Shown here piece by piece: positions 34,717 to 45,304 of a DNA stretch of 64,000 nt. The stretch comes from Gentiana macrophylla (Eukaryota; Streptophyta; Magnoliopsida; Gentianales; Gentianaceae), in NCBI GenBank assembly GCA_026214975.1, contig CM047805.1:59698834-59762833 (forward strand), written 5' to 3'. The notes beneath the pieces were generated by a model, which was given only the letters and a program-made list of their open reading frames with translations, was not told the origin of the DNA and did not search any database. Position numbers and translations under genes: made by a program. Within the stretch, counting starts at the first letter, position 1; every line of letters starts with the position of its first letter.

Positions 34717-35479
34717 GGGTATTTTTGGGAGTTTTGACCAATTTTGAACAACCCTTCCCAAAATGGCAGTTTTGTCAAACCCGACCTTCGGTTTTCCATT
34801 TTGGGAAACTAAACCCTCCATTCCTAAGTACCCTATACCTTAAAGGTATTTGAGGCCCTACCCTACAATAATCTACCCTTTTTACCCTTCAAAAACCCGA
34901 TACCTTTTCACCTTAAATTTTGGAAACTTTCCTACTAAAAATGGACCTTGTCCAAGATTGCCCAAGACATGTCCAAGACTTGTCCTAGACATGCCTTGAC
35001 GTGTCTTGCTTCCACATTCTCCCACATCGATTTGAGTGAAGCTTAGCTCCCAAATTGACAAAGTATAAGTATTTTTGTCCCACATTGCCTATTTGGGAGA
35101 AGTTCTCTTAGTTTTAGTTCTATATAAGCTTGTATATTTACCATGTATAAACTAAGTTATATTTGAGTGATATTTTATACATATTTGAGTTTCAGTGATT
35201 GAAACTTTACTTAGTTAATCTTTTTCCTTGCGACTGGGTGAAAGTTTAGCTTGAGAATTTATCAAAGGTGTGAGCGACCTTTGTGCGATATTCTCGAACT
35301 TGGAGAAACCCGGAGTGCGATTCCGAGGGTGGATCTAAGCCTTGCTCATCTATCCATTTTCGTCCTTATCATTTCAAATTCGTGTAAGTTCTTATTCCTC
35401 TTGTTTTTCTTGATCCAAAACGTGTTTAATTGCTAATTTGTATGAACACTTGAATCTAGTTCCTTTGTTTTTCATATCC
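34524..35479 (+). repeat. 3' LTR of the CRM-like element
   Basis: Begins TGATGCGTACCATGAGAG after the purine tract CCGGGAGGGAG and ends TTTTTCATATC(C). It matches 27840-28811, with about six to ten substitutions and about a dozen small indels by eye, many in homopolymers. Confidence 0.82.
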
Positions 35480-36375
35480 CCATCAACCATCGAAAACCTA
35501 ACCCCAGCTTGTCTCTCACTGGCCTTTTGATCAATGGGGCGTTGATCTGGTGGGACCATTGCCTAAAGCACCAGGAAGTTGCCAATTTCTAGTAGTGGCT
35601 ATTGATTATTTCACTAAATGGGTAGAGGCTGAAGCATTAACTACCATCACAGCCAAACAAATCCAAAAGTTCTTGTGGAAGAATATAATATGCGAGATAT
35701 CGAATACCGAGATCATAATCTCGCACAATGGTACCCAATTTGAAGATAGAGGATTAAGGAATGGTGTACTGAATTGGGTATAACCCAACATTTCACTTCT
35801 GTTGGTCACCCACAAGCCAACGGACAAGTGGAACAGACTAACATGCATATCAAAGTTGGTTTGAAAAAGAGGCTATAACAAGAGGGAAAGCATTGGGTAG
35901 AACATCTACCAAATATACTCTAGGCTTACAGGACTACGCCAAACACATCAACCCAAGAAACACCATTCTCCCTAGCATATGGGTGTGAAGCTGTTATACC
36001 AGCAGAAATTGGATTGCCATCTCCAAGAACGGCTATACATGATTAGATCTAGGAAGAAGAAATGAGGCATGCCAAAGATGAGTTGGAAGAAAAAAAAAAG
36101 GATGTTGCTTTGATCCAAATGGCTAAATATAAGCAGCAAGTATCTCAGTACTACAATTCACGAGTCAAACAAAGTTATTTCAAGGTGGGTGATTTGGTTT
36201 TATGTAAAAGCGAAATCACCGGCCATTGAGTACCAAGTGGGAAGTTGAGTCCTAATCGGGAAGGACCTTATCAAGTCATCAAAGTACATGGAAAGGGGCT
36301 TATCAATTTCTTGATGATATAGGGAAGACTATTCCACGGATTTGGAATGCGAGTTAATCGAGAAAAAAATTATGT
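35480..36375 (+). pseudogene. Tat integrase core and C-terminus, frameshifted
   Basis: Resumes the outer element inside the integrase. WGVDLVGPLPKA gives the first catalytic Asp. IIISHNGTQFED stands where relatives have S-D-N-G-T, so the second catalytic Asp is His. ANGQVEQTNMHIKVGLKKRL has the Glu. 35550-35783 is open; the rest is broken by stops and shifts, with KHWVEHLPNIL and [20 protein letters not shown] still readable. A YFKVGDLVL-like tail lies near 36170-36210. The zinc finger is missing, lost with RNase H at the nested insertion. Confidence 0.82.
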
Positions 36376-36499
36376 TTAAGGCAAGTACTTATCGTATTTG
36401 TTATTTACGCAAATTTATTATGCATTGTGCTATTATGTTGAACTCTTTGAATTATGTTGAATGAAATTGTGTTTGCTGTAATACAATTCTGTTGTTAAT

Positions 36500-37130
36500 C
36501 TCTTATAAAAAGAGAAAATTCGTTAAGTCTAAAAAATCAGATAAATTTAAGGCTTCAGGTCAGGTCTTAAATGCAACAGACCTCAGGTCAGGTCATGAAC
36601 TCTTATAAAAAGAGAAAATTCGTTAAGCCTGAAAAATCAGATAAATTTAAGGCTTCAGGTCAGGTCTTAAATGCAACAGACCTTAGGTCAGGTCATAAAC
36701 TCTTATAAAAAGAGAAAATTCGTTAAGTCTGAAAAATCAGATCAATTTAAGGCTTCAGGTTAGGTCTTAAATGCATTGGACCTCAGGTCAGGTCATAAAC
36801 TCTTATAAAAAGAGAAAATTTGTTAAGCCTGAAGAATCAGATCAATTTAAGGCTTCAGTTCAGGTCTTAAATATAACAGACCTCAGGTCAGGTAATAAAC
36901 TCTTATAAAAAGAGAAAATTCATCAAGTCTGAAAAATCAGATCAACTTAAGGCCTCAAATCAGGCCTTACATGCAACAGACCTCAGGTCAGTTCAGGTTA
37001 CCTTAACCTATCAGATCTCAAGCCTGATCGTTAAACTCTTGAAAAAGAGAACAAATCACAAACCAAAGAAATCAAACCAATTTAAGACTTCGAGCCGGAT
37101 CTTAAATTAAACAGGTCTCAAACCTATTGA
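36500..37130 (+). repeat. 100-bp tandem array in the Tat 3' region
   Basis: Five units start at 36500, 36600, 36700, 36800 and 36900, each beginning CTCTTATAAAAAGAGAAAAT: an exact 100-bp period. A sixth, strongly diverged unit covers about 37033-37130. Inside each unit the block AGGTCAGGTC recurs. Tandem repeats between pol and the 3' LTR are known from Tat/Ogre elements and can seed satellite DNA. Confidence 0.9.
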
Positions 37131-37486
37131 TTAAGACAAAATCAAAGTATGATGTGTGCTTCTCAAGCAGATCACATATCATACTGGGGGGGCAAAGACC
37201 ATACACAAAGATAAAGGAAAAATTATACAGACATAAAGTTGAAGCTAAATGACACCATACCAAATAGCAGAATAGTAGCAAAAATTGCAAAGTTTCAAAG
37301 CAAAATTTCAAAGTATAGAATTTAAATCTGAAGAAAGAAATAAATTAAAGATGTTGCTAATTTGAATTTGGGGGAGCTTGAGATGATGAGCTAGATTGAG
37401 CAGCAGGAGGCCTTTAAGCGTATTTGGAGACCAAGTTAACTCCATCTCTAAATTCCTTGAACCTGGCCTCATAAGTCTGAGGTGCA

Positions 37487-38690
37487 TCACTCATGTTCCA
37501 ACCCGAATGAGTCAGCTTGGCAAGTATTAACATTAGAACCTATGGCTTTCATATCATCAATGGTAGCAGGATCCGTTTGGACTGAAGGTTCAATTGGATG
37601 GGTATCAGCAAGATTGACAGTGGGGTCAGATGCATCCGGATTGGTAATGGGCTCAGATGCACCCGGATCCCTGGGAGGTGAGGCATCATCAGCAATCTGA
37701 AAGATGTCTGTAAAACTTGCCACTGCAAACATCAACAGATGGTTAAAAGCATACATCAAAGAAAGTACATAAAAATTCAAAATAAGGAACCCTGCTTATG
37801 TTGTATCTTTCTTCTGATAGCTCAAGATAAGGCTCTGGACCAGCTGTCTCCAAGTGGGCAGCATCAATTAAGTTGGAGCTATAATTCTTCAAACCCAGAT
37901 ATATACTAGACCCCCTAATGTCTTTAAGCAACTTCTTATCCAGTTTGCTTTCCAACACATCACTATTCATAGTTGAGGTGTTCCACTTACCTAAATCCCT
38001 GGCGGTCTGGGGCCTAATATAAAAAAAGTTTTTCTTCCAATCTGGAAAAGATTGGTCAGTTTTCTTAATCAGGGGTATGCTACTCAAATTATCGTTTCTT
38101 CTGCATAAACAGAACCAGCCAGGACTATTCTTAACCTGCTTACATTGGTAAAAAGTCCTAAACAATAACAATGTAAAGGGAGTAACAAAACACCTGCACC
38201 AGATCAAGAAACTAGTAATAGCTCTTACACTGTTAGGGACTATCTGACCGATTCCTAGATTATAATATCTGAGTATCTCCAAATAAGCCGGGGGAAGAGG
38301 AGATCTAAGGCCACAATCAAATTGTTCCTTATAGACTGTACAGTACCCATGAGGAGGAGTGGCTGCACTTCTTCCAGCTTCAGACCGAACAGGAGCATAA
38401 ATATCCTTAGTTATCCCATACATGTCTCAAATTTTGGTGATATCAGCATCACTCAATTTGGAGTCAATTGCATGAAAAGCCATTAACTTTTTCGTCTCGT
38501 GGGTTCTTCTTAAAGCTCTTATAGTTTTAGACAACCCATAAACACTATACTCAGCCGAGGATGACTCAAGAAATGCAGGGATGAAAGAAGCCACTAAATG
38601 AGGAGACAAAATAGAGAGAAGGGGATTTTCACCAATTGTAGATATATCGACTTGATTTGGATTCATAAGAAATAAAGGAAATTGCAACAA
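37487..38690 (-). pseudogene. Antisense ORF of the Tat element (gypsy-type putative transposase family)
   Basis: Three minus-strand frames lie end to end: 38690-38427 (87 aa), 38423-37743 (226 aa) and 37780-37487 (97 aa). The middle one contains YKEQFDCGLRSPLPPAYLEI, LRYYNLGIGQIVPNSVRAIT and CKQVKNSPGWFCLCRRNDN. These are features of the plant 'putative gypsy-type transposon' domain (Transposase_28 family). An extra ORF on the opposite strand between pol and the 3' LTR is a known trait of Grande/Retand-type Tat elements. Its role is unknown. A TGA/TAG at 38424-38426 separates the first two frames, so it may be one interrupted gene or two exons. Confidence 0.75.
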
Positions 38691-38983
38691 ATGATAAAGA
38701 AGAACTTACTTGTTTTCAATAAGCAAATCTGGCAAATCTGATGCTTTTAGCTATATGTAGTGATGAGCATTTACAAGATTTGATGGGTTTAATAGCCTTT
38801 GGTCAAAAGGTGTGACATTCCGGCTATGCATCGTTTGGAGGAATACAGCAGGTAGTCATAGTGACGTTTGGGATAACCGAGGCAACATTGATTACGCCAT
38901 CTACGTGGTACACGTGGAAAACTTTAGACTTGGATCTTAATCCGCTTACAAGACAAGGTCACGTCGATTATGATCGGGGGCTT

Positions 38984-39423
38984 TCATCGAGGGTGACCCA
39001 GATATGTCCACGTGGCGGATAACTGGTGAATAGATCAGCAGATCAGGTCCGGGCTACATCTGGCCTGGAAGTCAAGATGATAATATATATCAGATGAACC
39101 GGGCAGGTCCTTGGTCGTAGAAAGGTTAGGTCCAGGTCAGATAGCCAGGTCAGGTCCCTGGTCAGAAGAAAAGAAGTTGAAGACTCATACATACGTAAAG
39201 AAGCGGCTGGATATAGATGTGAGACGTGGGTAGAGTATGTAACTGCCCACTAACTCCACTTTGAAATGTAACCGTCTGAACTATGGCAGGACTTGATTCC
39301 AAATATATATTTGGATACGTAGGCAGCTTATTCGAAGTTCAGTCCATAACAAAAACTACTCTTCACTTTATCCTAGAGCAAGAAAAACCATAAAGTTCTT
39401 ACATTTTATTCTGAGTTTAATCA
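38984..39423 (+). repeat. 3' LTR of the Tat element
   Basis: Pairs with 24301-24739. It is preceded by a purine-rich GATCGGGGGCTTT that may be the polypurine tract. It ends GAGTTTAATCA followed by the target duplication AGTAT. Its first bases (CATCGAGGG against TGACTGAGGG) are altered. Confidence 0.85.
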
Positions 39424-39576
39424 AGTATTATGTTGACCATATAAAATATCTTGAAGAAAGACTCTCATTATCAGGAAGTTCTTATCTACATCCTCTAGAG
39501 GTGTGAGATGTGGCATTATTTTCTTATTTGCGCAAGGTGTATGTAATAAGATATTTATCATCAAAAATTTCATGGC
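39424..39576. repeat. CBF-locus duplication, copy 1, resumed 3' flank
   Basis: Continues the sequence interrupted at 24300 and matches 57888-58046 (GAAGAAAGACTCTCATTAT, GTGTGAGATGTGGCATTAT, CGCAAGGTGTATGTAATAAG). It leads directly into the CBF pseudogene. Confidence 0.85.
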
Positions 39577-40255
39577 TTAAAACGGATAACTCCACAATGA
39601 CTCGGACTCATCACCACGTCAAGATAGTTTCCTCCAACATATTGAGTAGGAGGAGGCAACATCATAGCTTCCAACATTTCCGACAACAACCCGGCATATT
39701 AAATATACTTTCATCATCCGTAAAACCCATATTTTCCAACGAAAACCCACCGCGGCCGCCTCCTTTACACGGTGGTTCCACCACCACGGCCTCCTATATC
39801 GACTCTTCTTCTTCTTCTGTTCTCGACATCTCCGGCCTAAAAATTTCAGCCGTCTCCGCGCAGCCCTTTGAATACCCTTAGCATCGGTAGATGCGGAACC
39901 GGCAACCTTCAAGCCGAACCGTGACATTCGAGACACATAATCGCCTCTCAATGCGATCGCGCCACGTCATGAGCTCGCAGCCATTTCCGCCGTGGGAAAT
40001 GTACCCAACCAAATCCTCGACTTCTTATTCGGTTCTTTATTTCCAGATACCCATTTACCGAATTCCTTCTCCGTACACCCCGGTACAACGGATGTCCGGT
40101 TTCCTTGAATTTGATTCTTCGTGCCCGTTTCTTGATTTCCCGAAGCTAATAATAAAACATCCTCATGATCCGGAGAATTGGTGATTATTATGAAAGAAAC
40201 TAATAGCACAATCTGAAATTTCGGTGCCGATGAAGATTCAAAGAAACTAATCATA
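39577..40255 (-). pseudogene. CBF/DREB1 AP2 transcription factor pseudogene
   Basis: Near-colinear with the intact gene at 58047-58796. Readable parts are [44 protein letters not shown] with FPTAEMAA, and a C-terminal part in another frame. At least six small indels hit the nuclear-signature region, the AP2 domain and the C-terminus. Examples are a 2-base loss at the AEMAAR-AHD junction and one-base losses in GATCGCGGCCACG and ACCCCGG runs. Homology stops at about codon 23, so the N-terminus and promoter are gone. DREB1 proteins bind CRT/DRE elements; this copy cannot make one. Confidence 0.9.
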
Positions 40256-41117
40256 TAATATCTACAATATCTAATCCATACAATAAAATATTATGAAAAA
40301 GATAAATTCTAAAATTTACCAACTTGCATCTTAATTAATTTTTTTTGTTTTTAGAACAGCATGCGTCTTAATTAATTGATTAACATTTAATCAATTAAAT
40401 AATTTCATCTAATGAATTAACTAATTAATATTTAATCAGTTAAATGATTTTAATCGAAATAAAATCAACGATTCATTTTATAGCGATTTCTATTTTAATT
40501 TTATTAATTAGAACAATTCTAAAAATAAAATCAAAAATAAAATAGGACTCTTTTGTTTCCTTTCCTTTTGGTTTATAACCAAAAGGGATGCCTTCGACTT
40601 AGGCCATTACCAAATATTTGGTAAATGCCTAGGTTAACCTTAAAAAGACGTCTTTAGTCTCTTAAACCAAAAGGCATCGACCTATGACATTACCAAATAT
40701 TTGGTAAAGGCCTACGTTGACCTTAGGTCCATAAAAGTGGTTCATAAGCCTAACCTTTTTACTCAACAAATTGAGTGGTGGTCCTTTTCTTGTCATATGG
40801 CATTCCAATGGTCCAAACTATTTGAACCATCAGTTAGCCACATGACATCAACCAAACAACAAGAGATTTTCTATATACTATAAGGAATCACAAAACAACA
40901 AAAACGAAAATCGAGGTCCACCATACATTACCGGCCGACGCCGGCAGCCCTAAGCGCACCGACACCGGCGGCGGCTATACGGCGGGGAGCCGCCGCTTCA
41001 GCCGAGCTCCTTACCCGACGTGAATCGTTTTTTTTTCCGTTCTGTGAATCTATATCATGAATCAATCATAAATTAATTACTACGCAAATTAACTAATGCT
41101 TATTGCTTAAGATCGAA
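40256..41117. other. Spacer with a repeated 18-bp palindrome
   Basis: AT-rich DNA unrelated to the sequence upstream of the intact CBF gene. The perfect palindrome TTACCAAATATTTGGTAA occurs twice (about 40608-40625 and 40690-40707), embedded in two diverged copies of a longer segment with AAAGG(C/G)AT and CCTA(G/C)GTT blocks. A GC-rich patch (40930-41020) of CGGCGGC-type repeats follows. No gene recognised. Confidence 0.5.
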
Positions 41118-41800
41118 CCTCGCTCTGATACCATAGTTAGGAAATCTACGCGGGAACGCAGCGGAATTTAAATTTAAATTTCCTTTTTACCAAGATCGAC
41201 TTCGTTTAAGCAACAAGTATAAAAGAAGCAGACTAAGAAGATACCATGGATGAACAAAAATAGATCGTCGCTTTGTCTGCGGTTGTAGTTTCTGCATGAA
41301 GCCACCAAAGCGTTCGACCTCTACCGCTAGTCACTATCACACCCAATCACTACAGCATTATCGCCACATGGCTAGGAGAAACCTCAATAGTGTCAAAGTA
41401 TGACAATCCACACCACGATGCCATGAAGACTCCGGTCCTAGGACAATAACACAACCACTGCATAGTGCGACACTTAATAAAGTAAGTAGGTCAGTCTAAC
41501 GTACGCATTCTCTAATACACGTCCACGTACAGTCCAAGTGTCTCTACACTTGGATATGAGAGATATATCCCTATCTTTATAAGATAGAAGAAATCTAATA
41601 TGTGCTAGTCTAACCGTGCTATTAATTTCCATTCAATAGCACATGCGACTAGAGACATTTAAGTACCAAACTCATTAAAGTTAGTCGAGATCTCATCAAC
41701 CATAATTACTATTATAATTTCTCTTTCACAGTTTAACACTAGGACTTTATCATATATACAATGTCATATTTGGTTCGTTAAACAAACAAAATATATAATA
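41118..41800 (-). mobile_element. Possible LTR retrotransposon fragment with tRNA-iMet primer site, minus strand
   Basis: Minus-strand TGGTATCAGAGCGAGG (41133-41118) is a perfect plant tRNA-iMet primer-binding site. On its 5' side (plus-strand 41134 onward) the sequence TAGTTAGGAAATCTACGCGG with GGAACGCAGCGGAATT resembles the end of plant Copia LTRs next to this site. The far LTR boundary and a second LTR are not found, so the extent is a guess. Confidence 0.4.
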
Positions 41801-41939
41801 ACAGAAAGTCGTTTATCATATGTATAAACATAAGAAAATAGTACAAGTGATCCGATCCGGTCGGATCCGGTCCAACCCGATTGGTTTTAGGATACTATTT
41901 CAGCATATCTCATCATGTCCACCCCTTACTTGTTACATA

Positions 41940-44169
41940 TGTAACACCCCAATTTTTCGTGTTAAGTACACTTATGATTTTGTAGGATTTCTATCTATTG
42001 TTACTATATATTCTGTCATAAACATTAATCGATACCTTCCTACGTGTGTGAATTGGATAAGTACATAATCATATATAAGGCATTTTAACGTTACTTAAAA
42101 GAATAATTACATGTTTTGAATATAATCTACTTATGTTCGTGCATAGTACATTTATCATTACTTTGCGTATATATGCTATATTTTTATAAATGTATATGTG
42201 ATTTCTACCAATTATTTTCTACACCACGATTTTATTCTCTTTACCTGATTTAACATTATAAAATAATCGATATGTTATTGTTGCCTAAATCGAAAGTTTC
42301 TGTAATTTTCACTCTACCCAACATATATATAAAATATCAAATATAGATATAGTTAGGTGAGTTTGTATTTTTACCAAGTAAAAGAGTTTTATCGTTTATT
42401 TATCTGGTTTTTATACTAATAGTTTCATCTACCTATTGAATTTAAGTAGACTATATATTTACTGAGCAAGTGCTTTGATGTATGGAAGTGAGATAAACAT
42501 TGCATGGTCATCATCCTTAACCTGTTAACGCCAAAACAACAATTAATGATAATTAAGGTAGATACAAATAAATATGGAAATTTATCATATTTTTGTTTTA
42601 AATCACATGAATTCATCAACCAATAGTTATATGAATGGAGTTCAACGGATGTCAGTTTAGGAAATCAACTTTAACTCAGTTCGCGATTAAACAATTAAAG
42701 ATATAGTTAATTGAAACATTACTGATCATTCTTAATAAACCTCTTTAATATATTTGTCTATTGTCTTCTCAATGTATATGTATATATATCTATACATCTG
42801 TTTTGCAATTATATATCCATTCCCTGCTCATTGTTCATTCTTTGAACATTTCCTTTCCAAGTATATATATATATTCACATGAGAAATCCCAACCTAAAAC
42901 AGTTGATTTATGTGCAAAAAGGGTGGTGGAGAATAGTAAATTAATGGAATAAAGGATGCTAGGGGCATGAAAAGAAATTAGCACTATATTGGATATATTG
43001 AAATATAGATTGCACTTACTGGTCGGTGGGTCCTGCAATGTTAGTTGGGAAGGTCCGGAAAGGATTAATAAAGTGAGCGTATTATACCTCGGAAGAAATT
43101 GTGAGTTCAATTTTATTTTCTATAAAAATCAAGTGTGTTTTTTTTAGTATTTTTAAAGTATTTTAATTTAATATATTATTAATATAGATTGATAATATAT
43201 ATGTTGTTAAAAATGTTTTTATTAACTTTTTCGACTTAATGATAATAACATGATAAAACAAATCTAGTACAAATGACATTCGTATGTCCCCACCTCGGTG
43301 ACATGGTGCAGCATCTTCCGCTTCGCGCGGCATGGTATATTGTACTTATACATTTCCCACTTCGGCGGTATGGCTAGTTCCCGCTTTGGCGGCATGGTTC
43401 TCGTTCTCGTTCTCATTCTCGTACTCGCTCGATTGGCCCGCTGAGGATTTCACAGTCGGGTTAGCTGTGCATTGGGCCTGTGACCGCGGTTGTGGGGTCC
43501 GAGGCAAGTGGACTCTCCGGAAGCCCCAGGAGATTGGGTGTCGGAAGGACGGATTTCACTATAAAAATTACTTGTTGTGGATATAAGGTGGTGAAAATGG
43601 AGTCATAAGGTAGAGACAATCATATTAGCTATATCGATGTCTAGTAAGGGAACTTGATGAATTGACGGATCTCGCATGAGCTTGCTTGACTTGAACTTGA
43701 TATATAAATTTTAAACAAGTATATTATTACATAAATACTCGAACAAGATTTCAAGAAAATGTATATATTGTTACAACTTTTTTTTAAAAATATATAACAC
43801 TCTCGCACATGCTCATACCAGCGTTTTTGCTGACGACTCGTTTTCTTTGTTTGTTTGTGTTTTTGTTTTGTTTTGTTTTTCTTCTATAAATAAAATCAGG
43901 TAATGGTTCGAAAGAGAAGTAATGTGGATGAAAGCGATGACATGGACCTGGATTTAGAACTTTCTGTACAAATTATGTTAATTACAATTGTAGTATTTTA
44001 TCTGTTGTAATTTTTATAATTGAAACACTTAGTGAATATTTGTCAATATAATTGTAGTTTTATTGAAATATTTTGAGAATTAAAGTCTAGTTAATGAAGT
44101 CGCGGCGAGAGCTTCACAACCCTCCTAGAATGACCCCAGTAGATCTAGGGGTCGGGAGTGGGTATTACA
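41940..44169 (+). mobile_element. Solo LTR of a Gypsy element (Del/Tekay-like), 2.2 kb
   Basis: Starts TGTAACACCCCAATTTTTCG and ends GGGAGTGGGTATTACA, giving TGTAA/TTACA inverted tips. A perfect 5-bp duplication ACATA flanks it (41935-41939 and 44170-44174). Inside there is no gag or pol. A GC-rich segment (43290-43560) repeats CGGCGGTATGG-like units. The TGTAACACCCC start and a length over 2 kb suit Del/Tekay chromoviruses. The 84-codon frame at 43332-43586 lies in the LTR and is not a gene. Confidence 0.85.
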
Positions 44170-44434
44170 ACATATGTTGGCTATCTCATTCTTAAAGGGG
44201 ATGGAGTTTACGCCCTCGCTACCTATAACTGCCATAGTGGCCATTTGGGCTTTTAAGGGTGACAACGAAGACTCGAGAAACCCGTTTATTGATTCAATAG
44301 AAACGGATGCGTACAGAGTTAAAGAATGCAATAGAGAGCGAAAAGAGGCTTACTTGCAAGAAATCGAAGATTGAATAAGAAAGGAAAGTAATCGGTAATA
44401 TGACCCCAATCTTTTGATTTAATGGCAGTGATAA

Positions 44435-45304
44435 TGGGAAACGATTGATATGACGGGGGTTATAAACCCTAAGCACGTCCTTGGAAACCGTCCCACTTCT
44501 AACAAGTGGGTAGCGACGCCTCGAATCTCGGGACAGTTATGACTGCATCATAACGGAACTCTGTCACCTGGCAAGGCAAGGTATCGAAAAGTCTACAGGT
44601 CTAGATGACTTAGCCGAGCTGCATCTTTGACAGATCTGAACTGACCTCAAGAGCTCAGCTAGATCTGAGAGGGCTTATGACAGAGGTCAGACTGCACCTC
44701 GCCACGTGCCACCCCCACATTGACCAAGCATTAAATGAAAACGTAGCATTAATGGCAGGAGCCTCACTTTAAGCCTAAAGGCAGATCTAAACCCCGAGGT
44801 GAGAGATCGGTATGGCCTGTTTCTCAGTCCACCGTAGGTCGGTCAGGGCGCAACGGAGTTGGACGGTATGATTCGGGTCATATGACCTCGGGGGTTCGAC
44901 ATAGGTCGTCCAGAGCTACCCCTAGTAAATTGCCCATGTGCGTAATGTATAAGATAAACACATAAAAAAATCTTTAGCCATAAAGGCTCTGAACCTATCA
45001 TTCAAATATCGCAATTATCTCTTAAAATTCGGGGGATTGACTCGGTTAAATCCAATCATTAGGGAACAAGAAATAGAGTACACCTTGGGCACATCACAGG
45101 TATGACTAAGGTAAAAAGCTCATCTATATAAACGATCCAAAAAACTACGTACGCGCTTGATTCCTGAATATTGACAAAATACGTAAGCAACTTGGGATCA
45201 TACAATCTTAGGCTCAGTCTAAAAATACTCAAATCACCTCTCGCTCCATACTTTTTCTAGGGATCAGAGTATTGAATAGAGTGTCATTAAGAAAATAAGT
45301 CACA
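44435..45304 (+). mobile_element. Solo LTR related to the Tat element family
   Basis: Begins TGGGAAACGATTGATATG and ends GAAAATAAGTCACA, with a 5-bp duplication GATAA (44430-44434 and 45305-45309). It shares with the LTR at 60378-61063 an ordered set of blocks: CGCCACGTG, a CC(G/C)CAGGTGGGAGGTCGG-like segment, CTCATCTATATAAACGAT (TATA box) and GTAAGCAACTTGGG. The strand is set by the TATA box order. The pre-insertion sequence is the left end of duplication copy 2. Confidence 0.75.

Larger units (their letters stand above)
27840..35479 (+). mobile_element. CRM-like chromovirus (Ty3/Gypsy), nested in the Tat element
   Basis: Direct LTRs at 27840-28811 and 34524-35479 enclose gag, protease, RT, RNase H and integrase in Gypsy order. 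A primer-binding site TTTGGTATCAGAGATCAAG (initiator tRNA-Met type) follows the 5' LTR. The integrase end (RFPHLRKSKLNARGDGPFKV, then STFNVADLSPF and a basic MTRARKRR tail, without a chromodomain) matches the CRM clade, which often accumulates at centromeres. No clean 5-bp duplication is found (GAAGT on the left, CCCAT on the right). Internal frames carry many indels although the LTRs are close. Confidence 0.82.
24301..39423 (+). mobile_element. Tat-lineage Ty3/Gypsy retrotransposon, with nested CRM element
   Basis: LTRs at 24301-24739 and 38984-39423 are flanked by the 5-bp duplication AGTAT (24296-24300 and 39424-39428). Order on the plus strand: primer-binding site, gag, protease, first part of RT, then a nested chromovirus (27840-35479), integrase, a 100-bp tandem array, an antisense ORF and the 3' LTR. 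A large 3' spacer with tandem repeats and an antisense ORF marks the Tat lineage (Grande/Retand-like). The LTRs differ at about 25-30 sites by eye, so this element is clearly older than the nested one. Coding parts are full of frameshifts, and RNase H plus the integrase N-terminus are missing. Confidence 0.88.

Noticed and set aside
36500..37130. CRISPR-like regular repeats
   Set aside because: The array is a contiguous 100-bp tandem repeat without unique spacers, inside a plant retrotransposon.
39510..39881. 123-codon plus-strand frame over the CBF pseudogene
   Set aside because: Antisense shadow of the broken CBF copy; no independent signature.
43332..43586. 84-codon frame with Ser/Phe repeats
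   Set aside because: Lies within the solo LTR and results from a TCTCGTTCTCG-type simple repeat.
44174..44374. 66-codon frame between the two solo LTRs
   Set aside because: The open stretch is short, starts in the target duplication and matches no family I recognise.
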